Shown here piece by piece: positions 23,362 to 35,772 of a stretch of DNA of 64,000 nt. The position numbers were made by a program, and so were the translations under genes. This stretch comes from Zygnema circumcarinatum (taxonomy: Eukaryota > Streptophyta > Zygnematophyceae > Zygnematales > Zygnemataceae): contig CM074807.1 of the NCBI GenBank assembly GCA_037447605.1, positions 256,368 through 320,367 on the forward strand, written 5' to 3'. How positions within the stretch are numbered: the stretch's first letter is position 1; every line of letters starts with the position of its first letter. The notes beneath the pieces are model-generated. The model was not told the DNA's origin and ran no database searches. It saw nothing but the letters and a program-made list of their open reading frames with translations.

Positions 23362-24920
23362 ACGACCTCATTGGGCTTATGGAAGCTGGCGGTGCTGCCT
23401 GTTGTTCTAGAGATGGAAAGGCAAGTACAGAACTACCACGATCAGCATATTTTTTCCCGGTTGGGTCTGAATGCAAGCGACAGTTTTCTCGACCTTTCCA
23501 GTCGACGTGTTGAACTGGTAATAGGTGCTGAACTTAAACTTGAGCTGTGTTTAAGTTTGGTCTTTTCGGGTGGGGTCAAATTGCATGAGCACTTGCCCAT
23601 TCCAAAAGAAAGGCTTTTTGAACCAACTAGTTGCTGTCAACTCAATTGACATTACGTCATATAGAGAGAGGTTATAGGGAAGACGACAATGGCAGCTCCT
23701 CAGCCTAGTAGCGTGTTGGTGGCTTTCTTGCAGAAAGGTCTTGTTTTTTATTTGATTCCTTTCGCTCTTGTTGTACTGATTTGAGCTGGAGTCCGTTGCA
23801 ACTTCCGTGTGGTTTTGCAGGTGGATACTCGTGCAGGCAGTCACCGACCAGATGTCACTTTTTAAGACCCGATGAGACTCTGTACTTCAGACCAAGCCCT
23901 TCAAGCTGTCTCCTGCAGTTAAGGCACACCATATCTGGCAGGATCAACCCTGACATCGCTCAAGTTGATCTTGGATCAACCTTTAGACCACCTTCAATAA
24001 GGCGAACTCAGGGCATTGATTTTCTTAGGTTCTGTAGGGATTGAATGTTAGCTTACCTGCCTTCCAGACAATTGTGTAGCCCGCCTTCAGGAAATCTCAT
24101 CCTCAATGTACAGTTCCTTCTCTTTCTCGTTGTAAGCAGAACACCTCCACAGTGTCTCATGGGCTGCTATTGCAAGGGGCTGTTCTGGCTTTCCGACTAC
24201 TTCTGGATATTACCTCTGTCCTACTGCCAGAATCACCTTCACAGGTCTTAGTTCTTAGCTCCAGTTTGGTGACCTTCGTTAGTCCGTACCATATTTTGCC
24301 TTGACGTTCCATTGGCAACTCGAAGGCAACTCGGGCTGTGGGTCCCATTGAAGACTTACCACTCTTTCGTCTTTATCTCTGAGATGCCTTCACTTTGTGA
24401 GTTTTGCAATAAAGCGTACATACGAGATACAGGAAACCGGCACACGAAGGAGGGACATGCGCTTCACAGGAGAAAGTTGGCCTCTCACCCGCTATTCTGG
24501 CATCATCGCAACCCATCGCCTCATACCAGTGACATTAAAGCCATCACAGCACTACTTTCCAATTGGACAAATAGCAAGAGATGTTGTGAGCGGCCCATGT
24601 TCATGTTCATGTTCATGTTGGCCGTGCACATGTCTGTCACTAGAACAGACGGCTAGGTCAAACATTTCTTGTGCAAAAAAGAGACATATTACTTTATTGC
24701 AACCCAACGGTCCCACCAGCAGACAGGACCGACTTGATAGACCTAATAGAGCTAGCTGTGACTCTTCCTCTTGCCAGTGAAAGTAACTGTGCTCCCTCCC
24801 TCGCCCTCTCTCTCTCTCTCGCTCACTCCCTCGCCCCCCCCTTCCCCCCCCCCCCCCCCTCATACTCTCTCCCACTCCGCCTCTTCCCTCTCCTTCTAAC
24901 TCTGCATCTCCCTCCCCCTC
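23362..24920. other. Intergenic region between paralogue 2 and BRX1 3' end
   Basis: Contains the 3' flank of paralogue 2, a short TGTTCATGTTCATG run near 24598-24618, and a C/T-rich stretch (24790-24920) next to the BRX1 stop, probably its 3' UTR. Splice-like CAG sites near 23820 could mark a 3' UTR intron. No supported gene. Confidence 0.4.
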
Positions 24921-27900
24921 TCAACTCTCCTCTTGCCAAACGTCTGCAAACTCATCGGGCTGCCTTGGATTGGTCTGCAAGTGCTGCTTACGCCTCTGCT
25001 TTGCCTTTATCTTGGTAGCGTACTTTCCGGACTTGGCGCGCTTCTCTTGAGATCGAACCTGAAACCACGAGGAAGTAGTGTACGGCGTTAAGAAGGGCAC
25101 AACGGCAACGTCCTAATTTTACACAGTGGGCGACCTCCGTACTTCGCTTGCAATAAAAAATAGCATTCATGCAGCAACATCCTAAAGAGACCTTACTCTC
25201 CCTCCTCTCTCTCGACGAGGTCCTCTCTTTCTGTATGTCTAAATTGAGCGAAGAGGCGCTGCATACCGTATTGGGGGACACATAGAAGGGGTTTTCGTAT
25301 AATGTAACTCCGCCAAAGCTTCCGCTGAAAATCTTGATGGGGTTAAGGCAAAAGCGAGGCCCTACCTGCACAAGAGAAAGAAAGCATTCCTCAATCACCT
25401 TTACTGCCTCATCACATTCACATCAAAAGCGCCAAGGTCCGTTCAACTTGATCAAACAAAGCAAAAATACAGGAGACATAAGTTACAACAGCAGACCATT
25501 CACAGAAGTCAAATGCTGGCACACAGACAAAGTGGGGATGACGGGGGAGGGGGAAAGGGGAGGTGGGGAGGGGACAGGCGACCGAGGGGAGAGAGGAAGG
25601 GGCAGGAAGGGAGAGAGGGAGGGGCAGGGAGGGAGGGAAGTAGGGAGGGAAGTAGGGAGGCAGGGAAGGAGGGAGGGAGGGAGGCAGGGAGGGATAAGGA
25701 TGGCGGGAGGGGAGGGTAGGGGAGGGAGGAGGGGGGGATGGAGGGAGTCGGGGCATGTAAAGTTTGTCCAATTACAAGTGAATATGTGAAAGACCTTTCA
25801 TTGATTAAGCGTAGTTTCTTCGATCTCTCACCTCCACAAGAGTCATCTTATCCATCATGACTTTGTCTAACTTTGTCGCACTTGGATTCGGTACGACAAT
25901 CTGCAGGCATCGTCCAACGACCAAAACTCGAATTTCTCAAAAAATAGATAACTGAATCTCCCCATCAATTCTACAATAATTTGGCTGTTCAAGAGTTGAT
26001 TCAGACCAATGCTGGACATGGCGGGGTTAAAAGATCAGCAAAAGAGAGCTCTTGGAGGATATGAAAATACCTGATAATTCCGGAACCAAACATGATTATC
26101 CAAATAATTCAACGCTATGACATGGTCACTGAAGGGCTTGCTCTTTCGGTGATCCTTGGGAGTGACGAAGATCTGCTCAAGGAAGGAGGGAGGAGTCAGA
26201 GAGATAGAAGTGTGAGGACAGGGGAGGGAGGGTGTAGGGGAGAGGGAGAAAGCGGAATTAAGTGGTAGCAGAAAGACAGGGACAGGGCGAGTTGAAAGAA
26301 CGAGATAAGGAAAGGGATGAGAGAGATAGAGTGAGAGAAAAAGTGGGAGAGAAAAAGAGAGAGAGAATGCGAGAGAGTCATCTGAGAACCACCTGAGTGA
26401 AGAGTTCTTTGAGAAGTTGCAAGTGGGGAATTCTGTCGAAGGATGGAGAAAAGGTGAGAATGGGTCTAGATCCCTTCAGGTGATTTCCACTCAGCTTTAG
26501 TTCCGCCATCGTGTGCACTGCATTGGAAGCAGAAAATCCTAAAATAAAAAAACGGCGGTATTCATATGCCTCTCTCCTCCTTCTCCCTTCCCTTCCGTCT
26601 CCCCTACTCCATCCTTTCTATAGCCCATTTGCAGACAAATTCTGCCCGTTTTCCTCACTCGTTCACTGAAAGCTTACTTCAACTCAAAGAAACTACTCTC
26701 CACAAAAGCCCAAGCCGGGCCTTACAAAAAATTCCAAAAGGCGTTCAGTGTTAAAACTGACAAACTGATGGTGTAGGTTTAATTAGGCCTTGTCTTCAAT
26801 GCACCACAATATTCATTAGAAGCTTGTACCTGCGTTCACCAGGAATTTTGCAGATGGCCCATTTGGAGCCTTAGAGAACCACATGTAAAGATCCTTTTTC
26901 TTCCGTCCCTGTTTAAGTGCTCCCACCAAACACAAGTTCGAAAAAGACAAAGAAAGGGTCATGACTGTCCATATAATGACAAGGGTGCATCGTCAGTCTG
27001 GTCGACCGACCATATCGACAGAATTATGACTGTTGTTTGTCAAACTGTATGGACTCTTACATGAAGAGCTTTCTAGTATTCTGAAAGCCTTTGAAATTTC
27101 TTTCTACAAGCTTGTGAGGTGGCTTGGTGTGTAACGATAGCCACGACCTATTGTGAGGGGAATGAGACATTGCGAAACCAATTGTTCGAGATTGCTGTTA
27201 AACTAAAGAGAGACAAATTGCAAAGAAGATGGGAAATTTCACCTCAAAAAATATGCAGTTAGAACAACCCTTTAGGTCAGCCATTTCGTTCAACATCTCC
27301 GCTCGATTTTCCTTTCTATTTTCCATTTTTGCATCCTTCTTGCAGTGCGGAAGGAGAAGGATGAGGTCCTCCATAAGGTGTCGATACCTATAACGACAAA
27401 ACAGCGCAGTTAGATACATGAAGCACATCGAAATGCGATCAAATGCAAAATATTGAATGCAATGAAAGGATGACATAGGAGCCCAGGACGGAAACACCTA
27501 AGAAAGAGAGGAAATAAGGTCAATGGAGGAAGGATCGAGTGGGAACAGTGGTGAAGGATGGAGGAGAAGGAAGCAGAGGTGAGGGGAAGAGTCGGAGAGA
27601 ATGAGTTATGGGAAAGGGAGAGAGGAGGAGAGACAAGGAGGGAAGAGAAGGGGAGAAGGAATTGAATTTTGAAATCTTTCGAGCGATAAAGTGATTTGAA
27701 ATCTGAGACTTCGTCAAAGTAGGCCAGAATAAAGTTGGAAACATATCCCGTGGTAAACATGCAGCATTGGCTGTCTCAATATGTAACAAAATACACTAGA
27801 TATCATCTGAGCCAATCAGTAAGTACAAAAATCAAGTCAGAAAAGAGTTCCCCAAACTCTACTTCCTCACACTCATCGGTCCTTGTAACTAAAGAACTCG

Positions 27901-28618
27901 AAGACCACCAAAACCCTGATAAGCAGCATGCACTCAAAACCACAGCGAGCCAAGGTACTGAGCCTACAAACCTTGAAACAAATTAGAACCAATGCATACA
28001 CAACAAGTCAACACCCTAGGTTGTAACCTTGCTGCCAATTCTGGAAGCCCAAAAAAAACAAATAACTCAAAACCTTAATAGGGAAAGGAAAGGCAGCAAG
28101 GCCAATACGGACCCCTAGAAAAACTAATGCAGCTGCAAAGCAACTCTTAAATTGAAGAGGAGTCAGATAAGCTCACACACACACCTGTAAGTGATCCCTC
28201 GCGAGCAGACCATCAGCACCTTCTCTTTATTTCTGAACATCTCCCCTCCCACTCCAATTGCCTCTACTCTCCGCTCCTCTCCCGTCCCAGCCTTCTCTGC
28301 GACAGCTGCCTCCCTCCTTCTCTGAGCCCCTGCTACTTTCTTTGCCGAATTTTTCTCAGATTTTGGTTTTTTCACTGTTAATTGCACCTCAGAAGCATCA
28401 ATCTCTGCTTTTTCTCCTGCAGATGCTGCATCTCCAGGAGCCTCTTCAGCAACTACCCGCTTCCGCTTCTTCAATACTGCAGAAACTTTCCCATTGTGTT
28501 CGTCCTTTTGCAAATTTTGAGACTTGTTCACCTTCCTCTTCTCCTTAATAAAATCTCCGTTTCCAGACGCCATGGATTTCCCGTTCCTGGACCCGCTTTT
28601 TGCTCCCTTGTCCGCCAT
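24921..28618 (-). CDS. BRX1: Ribosome biogenesis protein BRX1 (Brix domain)
   Basis: Nucleolar factor for assembly of the 60S ribosomal subunit and 27S pre-rRNA processing. Eight exons: 28618-28185, 27387-27243, 26908-26830, 26517-26393, 26172-26071, 25900-25832, 25365-25267, 25058-24921, in phase throughout, 396 aa. The first ~125 residues are Lys/Glu/Ala-rich and low complexity (likely nucleolar localisation, variable in the family). The Brix domain follows: KVLMVCSRGITYRYRHLMED, LMPH-equivalent LLPHCKKDAKM, LKGCSNCIFFE, DLYMWFSKAPNGPSAKFLV, VHTMAELKLSGNHLKGSRPI, FSDHVIALNYLDNHVWFRNY and VGPRFCLNPIKIFSGSFGG. The tail is basic (RAKSGKYATKIKAKQRRKQ). Introns contain GA/CT-rich stretches at 25540-25750, 26190-26380 and 27520-27660. 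A GTAC cluster lies 160-200 bp upstream. Confidence 0.97.
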
Positions 28619-29290
28619 GGCTTCCCTCCCACTTGAGGTTCAGCGCCTCCTATTGCGGCAGGAGCAGGAGGGGGCCATCAGTTCGCCCTAACTACAATCT
28701 AGCCCATGGAATCCGTTCGAATGGAAGATGTACGGTAATATACGGACCGCAGCCTTGTCCGTACTGTACTCTCAATTTTGGTACAGTACAGTACTGTACT
28801 GTACTGTACTGTACTGTAAAGTCCATGTTCGTACAATATTCGTACATTCGTATTGTATGGGCATGTACGGACAAGCGTTTGGTAGTGCAGATTGTCTAAC
28901 TGCTGATGCTCCATGTACCAGCTCAGTGTTGAGCGTTGAAATCGTGATTTACTGACATATGCATGCGTTGCGAATTTTTCTTACGGTGAACAAAATGAGT
29001 TCACACATGTGAATCTGACTTTAAGGAATTTGCGAAGTACTGTTTTAGCTTGGGTATGGACCCGCTTTGTAAATACCTTTTCTATTTCGGGCGTTGTCCT
29101 AATCGAGGGAGCTCGGGTAATAAACAAACCTGTCAATTTCAAAATCAGTAATACGCAAACATATCTTTCTCGTTGAAAAACTGTAGCCAGAATTTGCAGC
29201 GTACGAATACCGTACTTCTTGAGGTACTTAATCTGTAAAAACATTTTTTTTGAACGCTCTAAAAAAATTCTATTTTTGGCAGGGAGCCTT
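28619..29290. other. Intergenic region upstream of BRX1
   Basis: Apart from the GTAC cluster I see no convincing gene. The possible small gene starting at 29488 could extend into here through introns, but no reliable exon was found. Confidence 0.4.
28781..28817. promoter_or_regulatory. Palindromic GTAC(A/T)GTAC cluster upstream of BRX1
   Basis: About 37 bp of alternating GTACAGTAC/GTACTGTAC units with further GTACG sites either side. It lies in the BRX1 upstream region. GTAC is the known core bound by SBP-domain factors (including copper/hypoxia regulators of the CRR1/SPL7 type). Function here is inferred. Confidence 0.5.
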
Positions 29291-29488
29291 TCATGGAAGG
29301 AAGCAGAGGCAGGTCTGGCCATGGCTTCCTCCCTTCCTGCATCCATGGCTGCCACATTCTGAGCCTCTTGCTCCTGCAGGCGCCACAGGATCCTTCAAAC
29401 GCCGCCATGGCTGGAAAGCGAGCCCTCCCGTAGTCTGCTGGCGCACAAGCTCAATGTTCTTCTGCTCCTCATCTTCTTTGTCCGCCAT
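29291..29488 (-). CDS. Possible small gene or first exon, unrecognised
   Basis: An ATG in plant-like context (AAACCCTAATGGCGGAC) with a telo-box directly upstream opens a 65-codon frame starting MADKEDEEQKNIELVRQQTT. It would be divergent from the syntaxin gene, with starts 123 bp apart. The latter half is compositionally odd (Cys/Gly/His) and may be intron, so only the first exon might be real. No family recognised. Confidence 0.3.
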   Translation of the reverse strand: MADKEDEEQKNIELVRQQTTGGLAFQPWRRLKDPVAPAGARGSECGSHGCRKGGSHGQTCLCFLP

Positions 29489-29610
29489 TAGGGTTTGCAG
29501 GACAGAGCAATCAATCCCTAATCTGAAACCTTGTGCCGTTCTTGGACGACTGATTAGGCCTTAGAATTGTAGAGTGGAGATATTAGGTATAGGAAGTAAG
29601 CAGAGAATCG

Positions 29611-32600
29611 ATGCCCGTTCCCTTATCGCAAATGAATTCATCTTACCGCGACCGCACTCCGGAGCTCTTTTCCATAGCAGAGAGGTTGAGGAAGGCGCCT
29701 GCTTCAGCTTCAAATGGAGATGCCAGCCATGGCCATGGCCATGGTCGTCCGAGCGAGAAGTCTGCATCAGCAGCAGCAGCAGCTGCTGCAGCGTCGCAGC
29801 CGAGCGGGCTGCAGTCGGAGTTTAACAGGAAGGCGTCGCGCATAGGTCTTTCTATTCATCAGACATCGCAAAAATTGGAGAAGCTCGCCAAATGTAAGTT
29901 GGATCTGCAGGATTAGGGTTTCTGGGAGGTAGGGAGGCTGTGTGAAAGGATGTTCCTGACCTATAAGGGACGGGTTTTTTTTTTTTTGGCTCGATTACAT
30001 CTACCAAGAAAGGGGATCCGTTTCTTTCAGCCGCTTCTCTTGGATAAGCTCGCAGGATTGTTTATTCATGCGGTTGATGTATGAGTCCGACGATGCTTTC
30101 TGGGGGTTGGAAAGGCCCACACCTTTCTGTGTCGACGAGCATTCAGAATGTAACCCCTGACATGCCCGGCGGTTCACATTAGCATACAATATCATATTGT
30201 TCAGATGTAAAACCGTGAAAATCTAAAAGACTGAAATGTGGAGTTTTTAAATGCTTCCTATATCGCTGTTTTGGAGCTGCTGCAGTGGCAAAGCGAACGT
30301 CTATGTTTGACGATCCGGCAGTTGAAATTCAAGAGCTCACTGCGGTGATCAAGCAGGATATTACAGCATTGAATGCTGCAATAGAAGAGCTGCAGAGGAT
30401 CTGTGAAGCCCGAGATGGCGCAAACCGCAACAAGCATACAAGCGAACATTCGACAACAGTAGTCGACAGTTTAAAGAGCAGGCTGATGAGCACCACGAAA
30501 AACTTTAAAGATGTGCTGACAATGAGGACAGAGGTGAGTTGCAGCAGGATGCAGGAGCAGGCATGTCGCATGATCCTTTGTACAGGCATGATCTACGTTG
30601 GCAGTGAGCTATATGCTGGCAGTATGCTTATTCAGCAGGGAGCTGGTGTTTCGGTAACCAGCTTCGTTGGTCCTAAGGGATAGCTCTTCTCGTCAAGTTT
30701 CGTAAACAAACTGGGAAGTTATTTCAGTCAGAACTAGGTGGCAGGCCGGTGAGAGGCAGAGCTCACGCATGAAAAGGTTTTGGGGGAAGATGGGTGGGAA
30801 AGTGGCGGAGAGGGATGCAAGTCGAAGAAGCAGAGAAGAGGAAGTGATAGAGGTTGAGACTCAAGGTAGATGGGATGGAGAGAGTGGGATAGACAATGGA
30901 TAGGAGGAGCAGAAGCAGAGGCAGGAAGGGAGGGAGAGATGGAGAAAAGTTGAGGGGGGGATAAGGAGGAGATGAGGGGATGAGGGGATGGGGAGAACGG
31001 CACAGAGAGAGAGAGAGGGAGAGAAAGAGAGAGAGACTGCAAGGAAGAAAGTGTGTGTGGAAGAAGGGAGACGAGGGCCGGGGAATGGAGAAGGGAACGT
31101 AGAAGTGTTTCAAGTGGTTGATCATGTGGTAATAACGTTTCTTTTGGAAAGCTTGGATCAAGCACTTGATATGAAGTGTCCAGGTTTGGTTAGACGAGTT
31201 TTAAATTCTTGGTGTTGAATATTAGTCACAAATTCATGGTCCTCAGCCAACACCATGCATGTCCTTGAACTCCCCTGTAGATCACGTTATATGAAACAAG
31301 CTACTCTTTTGTATAGATTCATGAAACGATGCTGCGGCTTGTTTCAATTTTGCAGAACCTGAAGGTTCATGAAAATAGAAGACAACTTTTTTCTGCAAAC
31401 GGACAAGCTGGAATTGCGAATCCTTCAAGACAAAGATCAGTCTCGAACAGCAGTGCTCCCCCTCCTTGGGCTTTGGCGAATGGGGCATCAACATCTTCAT
31501 CTGCATCCCAGCTTTTTACTAATCCTTCAATGTAAAGCACCTATCATCATTCCAAATCTTAGTCGAACGTTTCTTTCCTTGAGCGCCTCCTGTATAAGCT
31601 TCTTTTTTTGGGTCTGACCACCAGTTTTTCATTTTCATATCAGCAGAATGTTTTGAAGACCGAAGAGAGGTGGTGGTGAGAGGTGGTTCACCTTACTGTT
31701 GTGATGGGTTCACAGTTCTTGTATTAATTTCGGGGTCGCGTTTTGCAGATCTCGAAGATTGCCAGACTCACAGAAGCAAACCCAAATGCAGCAGGAGGCC
31801 CCGGCTCAAGATAATTTTATGCGGAGCAGGGCGGAGGCCCTGCAGAATGTAGAATCGACAATTGTGGAGTTGGGCACCATTTTTCAGAACCTCGCCATTA
31901 TGGTACAGCAGCAGGGAGAGGTTGCAGTAAGGTGCGCACAAACTCCCCGGGAAGAAGATTGTGGTCGTGCAAGATGTGGTGTCCGTGGTACAATGCTGTA
32001 ATTTGAGAAAAGAAGTGGCAGGGGATTGGGAAAGGCAAAGGGAAAGCGAAGATTGGAATAAAAGGAGAGTTGGACGAACGAGGAAGAGAGAGGGAGAGAG
32101 AGAGATTAAAGAATGAGAGAGAACAGAAGCAAGAACGAGAGGTGGGAAAAAATGAAGAAAACGGAAGAAAGTCGAACGAAATGAAAATGACGAAACGAAA
32201 TGAGAACGAAGAACGAAATAAACGGAGTCGAAGTGAGTAGAAATGAGAAGATATGAAATGAGAAAATAAGCAAGTTAGATGAAGAGAGACGAATGGAACA
32301 GAGAGGCAAAGGAGTCCAAGAAAGAAGAGAACAGAGGTCGGAGGTCATAGAGAAACAGAGGAAATGGAGATAGTAAAGAAGAAAGAGGGAGTTAACTTTC
32401 TAAGACTGCAAGTGTGCTTGCGATAGCGCTTATTGTCTTCAAATGGATAGTCAAAAGTCGCGGGATAGTCAAAAGAGAGTCTTCTGTTCTGCCGTAGTGG
32501 TTATGGCGTCCTTCTAAACTTGTCATATTTCAGGCCCAGTTTGAGTTTAGGGAGGGTACCAGTTCTGCCAAGGATGGTTGCTGTAGAAACCTAGCCCGTT

Positions 32601-32930
32601 AGATAAAGGATCTACATATATATGCGACATTAAATCTCGTGTGGCTCTGTAGGAATTTTTACGGCTTTGAGACAGGCTGCATTAGGGCTACATGGCGTTT
32701 TTTCCTTCACAACAGTTATGTCATCGTCGCGATCTCCTGCTGACTTGGGCCACCCTATGCTGGCTTGCAGAATTGATCAGGACATTGACGACACTCTGAC
32801 AAACGTGGAAGGAGCTCAAACAGCTCTGCTCAAATATTTCAATCGTATCTCCTCTAACCGATGGCTTATAATCAAAATTTTCCTTGTCCTGGTTATTTTC
32901 CTCCTAATTTTCGTCGTTTTTGTCGCTTAA
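29611..32930 (+). CDS. SYP31: Qa-SNARE syntaxin-5 / SYP3 type
   Basis: t-SNARE for ER-Golgi and intra-Golgi membrane fusion. Five exons: 29611-29893, 30286-30533, 31356-31531, 31749-31931, 32771-32930, 349 aa. Order: N-terminal peptide SSYRDRTPELF (Sly1/Sec17-type binding segment of the family), a variable Ala/His/Gly-rich linker, the Habc region (SEFNRKASRIGLSIHQTSQKLEKLAK, AKRTSMFDDPAVEIQELTAVIKQDI), VLTMRTENLKVHENRRQLF, the SNARE helix (RAEALQNVESTIVELGTIFQNLAIMVQQQGE-type, zero-layer Gln in TIFQNLAIM), and a C-terminal anchor RWLIIKIFLVLVIFLLIFVVFVA. The start at 29611 precedes the conserved SSYRDR; a downstream Met at residue 8 (MNSSYRDR) would do as well. SYP31 versus SYP32 cannot be decided. 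Introns 2 and 4 hold purine-rich tracts. Confidence 0.96.
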
Positions 32931-34556
32931 TCGGGGTGGATTTTACCTGCTTTTTTTCGACCCCGCCTCCTCTTCTCCTTCATGGCCTACCCCTCTCTGT
33001 TTGCAAGCAACGTCCAATGGTGTACCTCAATTCAAAGGAAGGTGAAGTAGATCGGACTAACGACTCAGATTCAGGAGACGTGCACAGTTCAGTTTCCTTT
33101 CTTGAAAATAGCTCACCTGTAACTAACTACTCATGGAACGGCGGTCAAACGGATAGCTTTTTCTGCCGATGCGAGCTTGCTGCATTGCCAGCTGGAGGCA
33201 TTTGACTGAAGTCTATGGCGGAGAGTTCCACGGATCGATGGCCCACATCCACCTGTGTATTCCACGGTTGACCTTCCGTGTCAAGTTCCCGAATGTAGGT
33301 GTGAAGCTGATTTTAATTTAGAACGACAGAGAGCTTTAGGCGGAACGTTTTGCCCAGGGATGTTGATTGAAAGTTGATCTAGTGGATTGTAGTGCCCTGC
33401 TTTATACCAGTCTTTCGGAAGAGCATCTGTCTGACTCCGATATTGGAGTCGCCCTCCAACTCATGTATGCTGAATTATGTTAAATCAGAAAGATTAATTT
33501 CCCCTCTCCCACCCATATTTTGCTATACCGCTTTTTGGACTATTGTGCCCTCCAAGTCTGATTGAATGTGACCAGCACCCACATCACAAGTGAAGTTTCT
33601 CCTTAAGGACTCTCTGGGCGCTTATTGCCCTTTTTTTTTAGGGGACCGCACTTTCGTGGAAGTATTGGGAAGTTGCCAGTCGACCATTCGTCATTTCACT
33701 TACCGCTTTGAACTGAACAAGTCAACCTTACATGTCCGCAGTCTATAATCATGGCACTCAAATTGAGGGTTTGTTTTAAGTGGGACTGAAGAGAAATGGC
33801 CAGTAAATGCCAGAATCAACATATTTGGGACTCTTCCTCTCCCTCTCCGTCTCTATCTTCCTCGCTCTTTCTGTGTGTTCTCTGTGTTGGTTTTTTATCA
33901 ATACGACAAAACAATAGGCAAAATAACCTCTAACTATTTAACTATTTGTTAACCATGTGACGCCCCGAGGTAATGAAATTGAAAAATATATTCAGGTTGT
34001 TATATGGAAAGTAACAATTTCAAGACGTCAGTAATAACTAGGGGGAAAACCAGTGTCCACGTAAAGAACAAAGAACCGAATCCAAAGGCATTCAGTTTGT
34101 ACCCTGAAACACCGCTTCTCAGAGTGGTTTGCTTTATCAAAACCTGCAGAAGAATGCCTAATAAGACAGAAAGATCGGGAGCCTTGCAAACTTACCAATA
34201 TTTTGGACATACTCCACTGCTTATTCAGCAAGCCATCTTAATGCGATTGACGATGATAAAACATAACATCGTGGGGAAACTGGCTGAAAGCCTTGATTAC
34301 TTTATCAATACAGTAAACCAGCTGTCTGTTCCTTCTCTGAGCATAACTTTCACTGACATATCTCGAACTGAAATTGACCATTGGACCTCTGTCTTCTTGG
34401 TTGAAGCCTATCGGGTAGATGGCATCGCTCTGGGCCTCCAACACTTACTATTAACACCTGTCGCTTGCGGTCCGCTATATCATCCAGAACTGATGCCAGC
34501 AATGCGCTGGAAGCTTCAATCTTCTTGCAGATACAGTTTGGAGCTGAGCTCCACCC
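32931..34556. other. Convergent intergenic region SYP3 / Rieske
   Basis: Contains the 3' ends of both flanking genes. A frame on the + strand at 34004-34567 overlaps the Rieske 3' end and shows no family resemblance. No other feature seen. Confidence 0.5.
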
Positions 34557-35772
34557 TTAACCAATAAGAACCTTGGAGTCCTCCAAAAACTTGTATGGGG
34601 GCACCTCCAGATTGTATGGAGCCGGACCCTTCCTTACTCGGCCAGATATGTCATAGTGAGAACCATGGCACGGGCAAAACCAGCCTCCATAATCCCCAGC
34701 ATTCGGAAGTGGGACACACCCAAGATGAGTGCAGACTCCCACTACCACAAGCCACTCTGGATTCGCAGCGCGCACAGCATCTTCCTGTGGATCCCTCAGC
34801 TCAGACAAACTCACATGATTGGCATTCTCAATGTCACCCTCAGTTCGGTGTCGGATAAACACGGGTTTGCCTCGCCACTTCACCGTCACTGTCTGCCCGA
34901 GGGCAATGTTGGAAAGGTCTACTTCAAGAGAGGCGAGAGCCAAGACATCCTTGCTAGCTGACATACTAAGGATGAACTTGAGCAGCAGAAGGCGCAATGC
35001 TGACGCGTAGATGAAACGCCCGCCGGTGAGAACAAGATATGTGAAAGCACGCTTGCTCGGGTCGCCAACGGGAAAGCGTTCGTGGTTTCCCTCATCGTAG
35101 GTAATAGCATTTGTAGGGTTTTTCAGGGCCACAGTTGTTGCTCCTTGAGCGGGAGGAGGGTTCATAACCGCATCAGCGGCAAATCCTGTTATTGATGGGC
35201 GAAAAAAGAACGCGAGGGGGCGGGCGGCACATCAGAAACGTCCTCCATTTTACTAAATAACAAACAAACTCCACAAATATAGGGCATTCTTTTGAAAACA
35301 TTCATTCAGTTTCAATCAAAAAGACCTTCCATTCACTAACACTTTCACTTTTACTATCTATAGACACCGATCGTATTTTGTTGCTACCATTCTTGTTCCA
35401 TCAATGAGAGACAACTGTCTATCCTACCGCTTACACTACTGTTTTCAAGAAATGTCGAAAGGGTGCCTACCTGTTTCTCTCGGGCTGATATTCCTGAGCT
35501 TCTATAATTGGCAGTCTTAGCAGTCATCCCTCGACTTACACATCCTGCAACATGCTACCGTGCATGGGTATGAACACGCCAGAGAGCAGCATACCTCTTG
35601 AAAACGGAACTGGATCCAGCCGATTCCCGGTCTCAGTTCCTGCAGAGTGCGGCACGGAGCTGCTGGCCGCCCGCAGCGGAGCTCCCTGCAGGCTCCATGG
35701 CGCGGCAGTCCTTCCCAAAGCCCGTCCTGCCGCCGCCTTCGCCGCCGCTCGAGCAACGCGCGCAGATAACAT
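34557..35772 (-). CDS. Rieske iron-sulfur subunit of the mitochondrial cytochrome bc1 complex
   Basis: Complex III subunit in the inner mitochondrial membrane; its 2Fe-2S cluster takes electrons from ubiquinol and passes them to cytochrome c1. Two exons, 35772-35595 and 35185-34557, 268 aa. Exon 1 encodes a strong presequence ([21 protein letters not shown]) and ends SRG. Exon 2 continues [13 protein letters not shown], then [20 protein letters not shown], the membrane segment and hinge ([35 protein letters not shown]), and the cluster-binding boxes CTHLGC and CPCHGS with GDYGGWF between them. It ends [11 protein letters not shown]. The 5' flank contains AAACCCTAAA (telo-box) about 60 bp upstream of the ATG and a GTAC cluster 150-230 bp upstream. 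Both ligand pairs (Cys-His, Cys-His) and disulfide cysteines are present. Confidence 0.97.

Noticed and set aside
25334-25789. Gly/Arg/Glu-rich frame on the + strand
   Set aside because: Lies over BRX1 exon 7 antisense and a GGGAGG-rich BRX1 intron.
34004-34567. 187 aa frame on the + strand
   Set aside because: Overlaps the Rieske stop antisense; no recognisable domain and no upstream or splice support.
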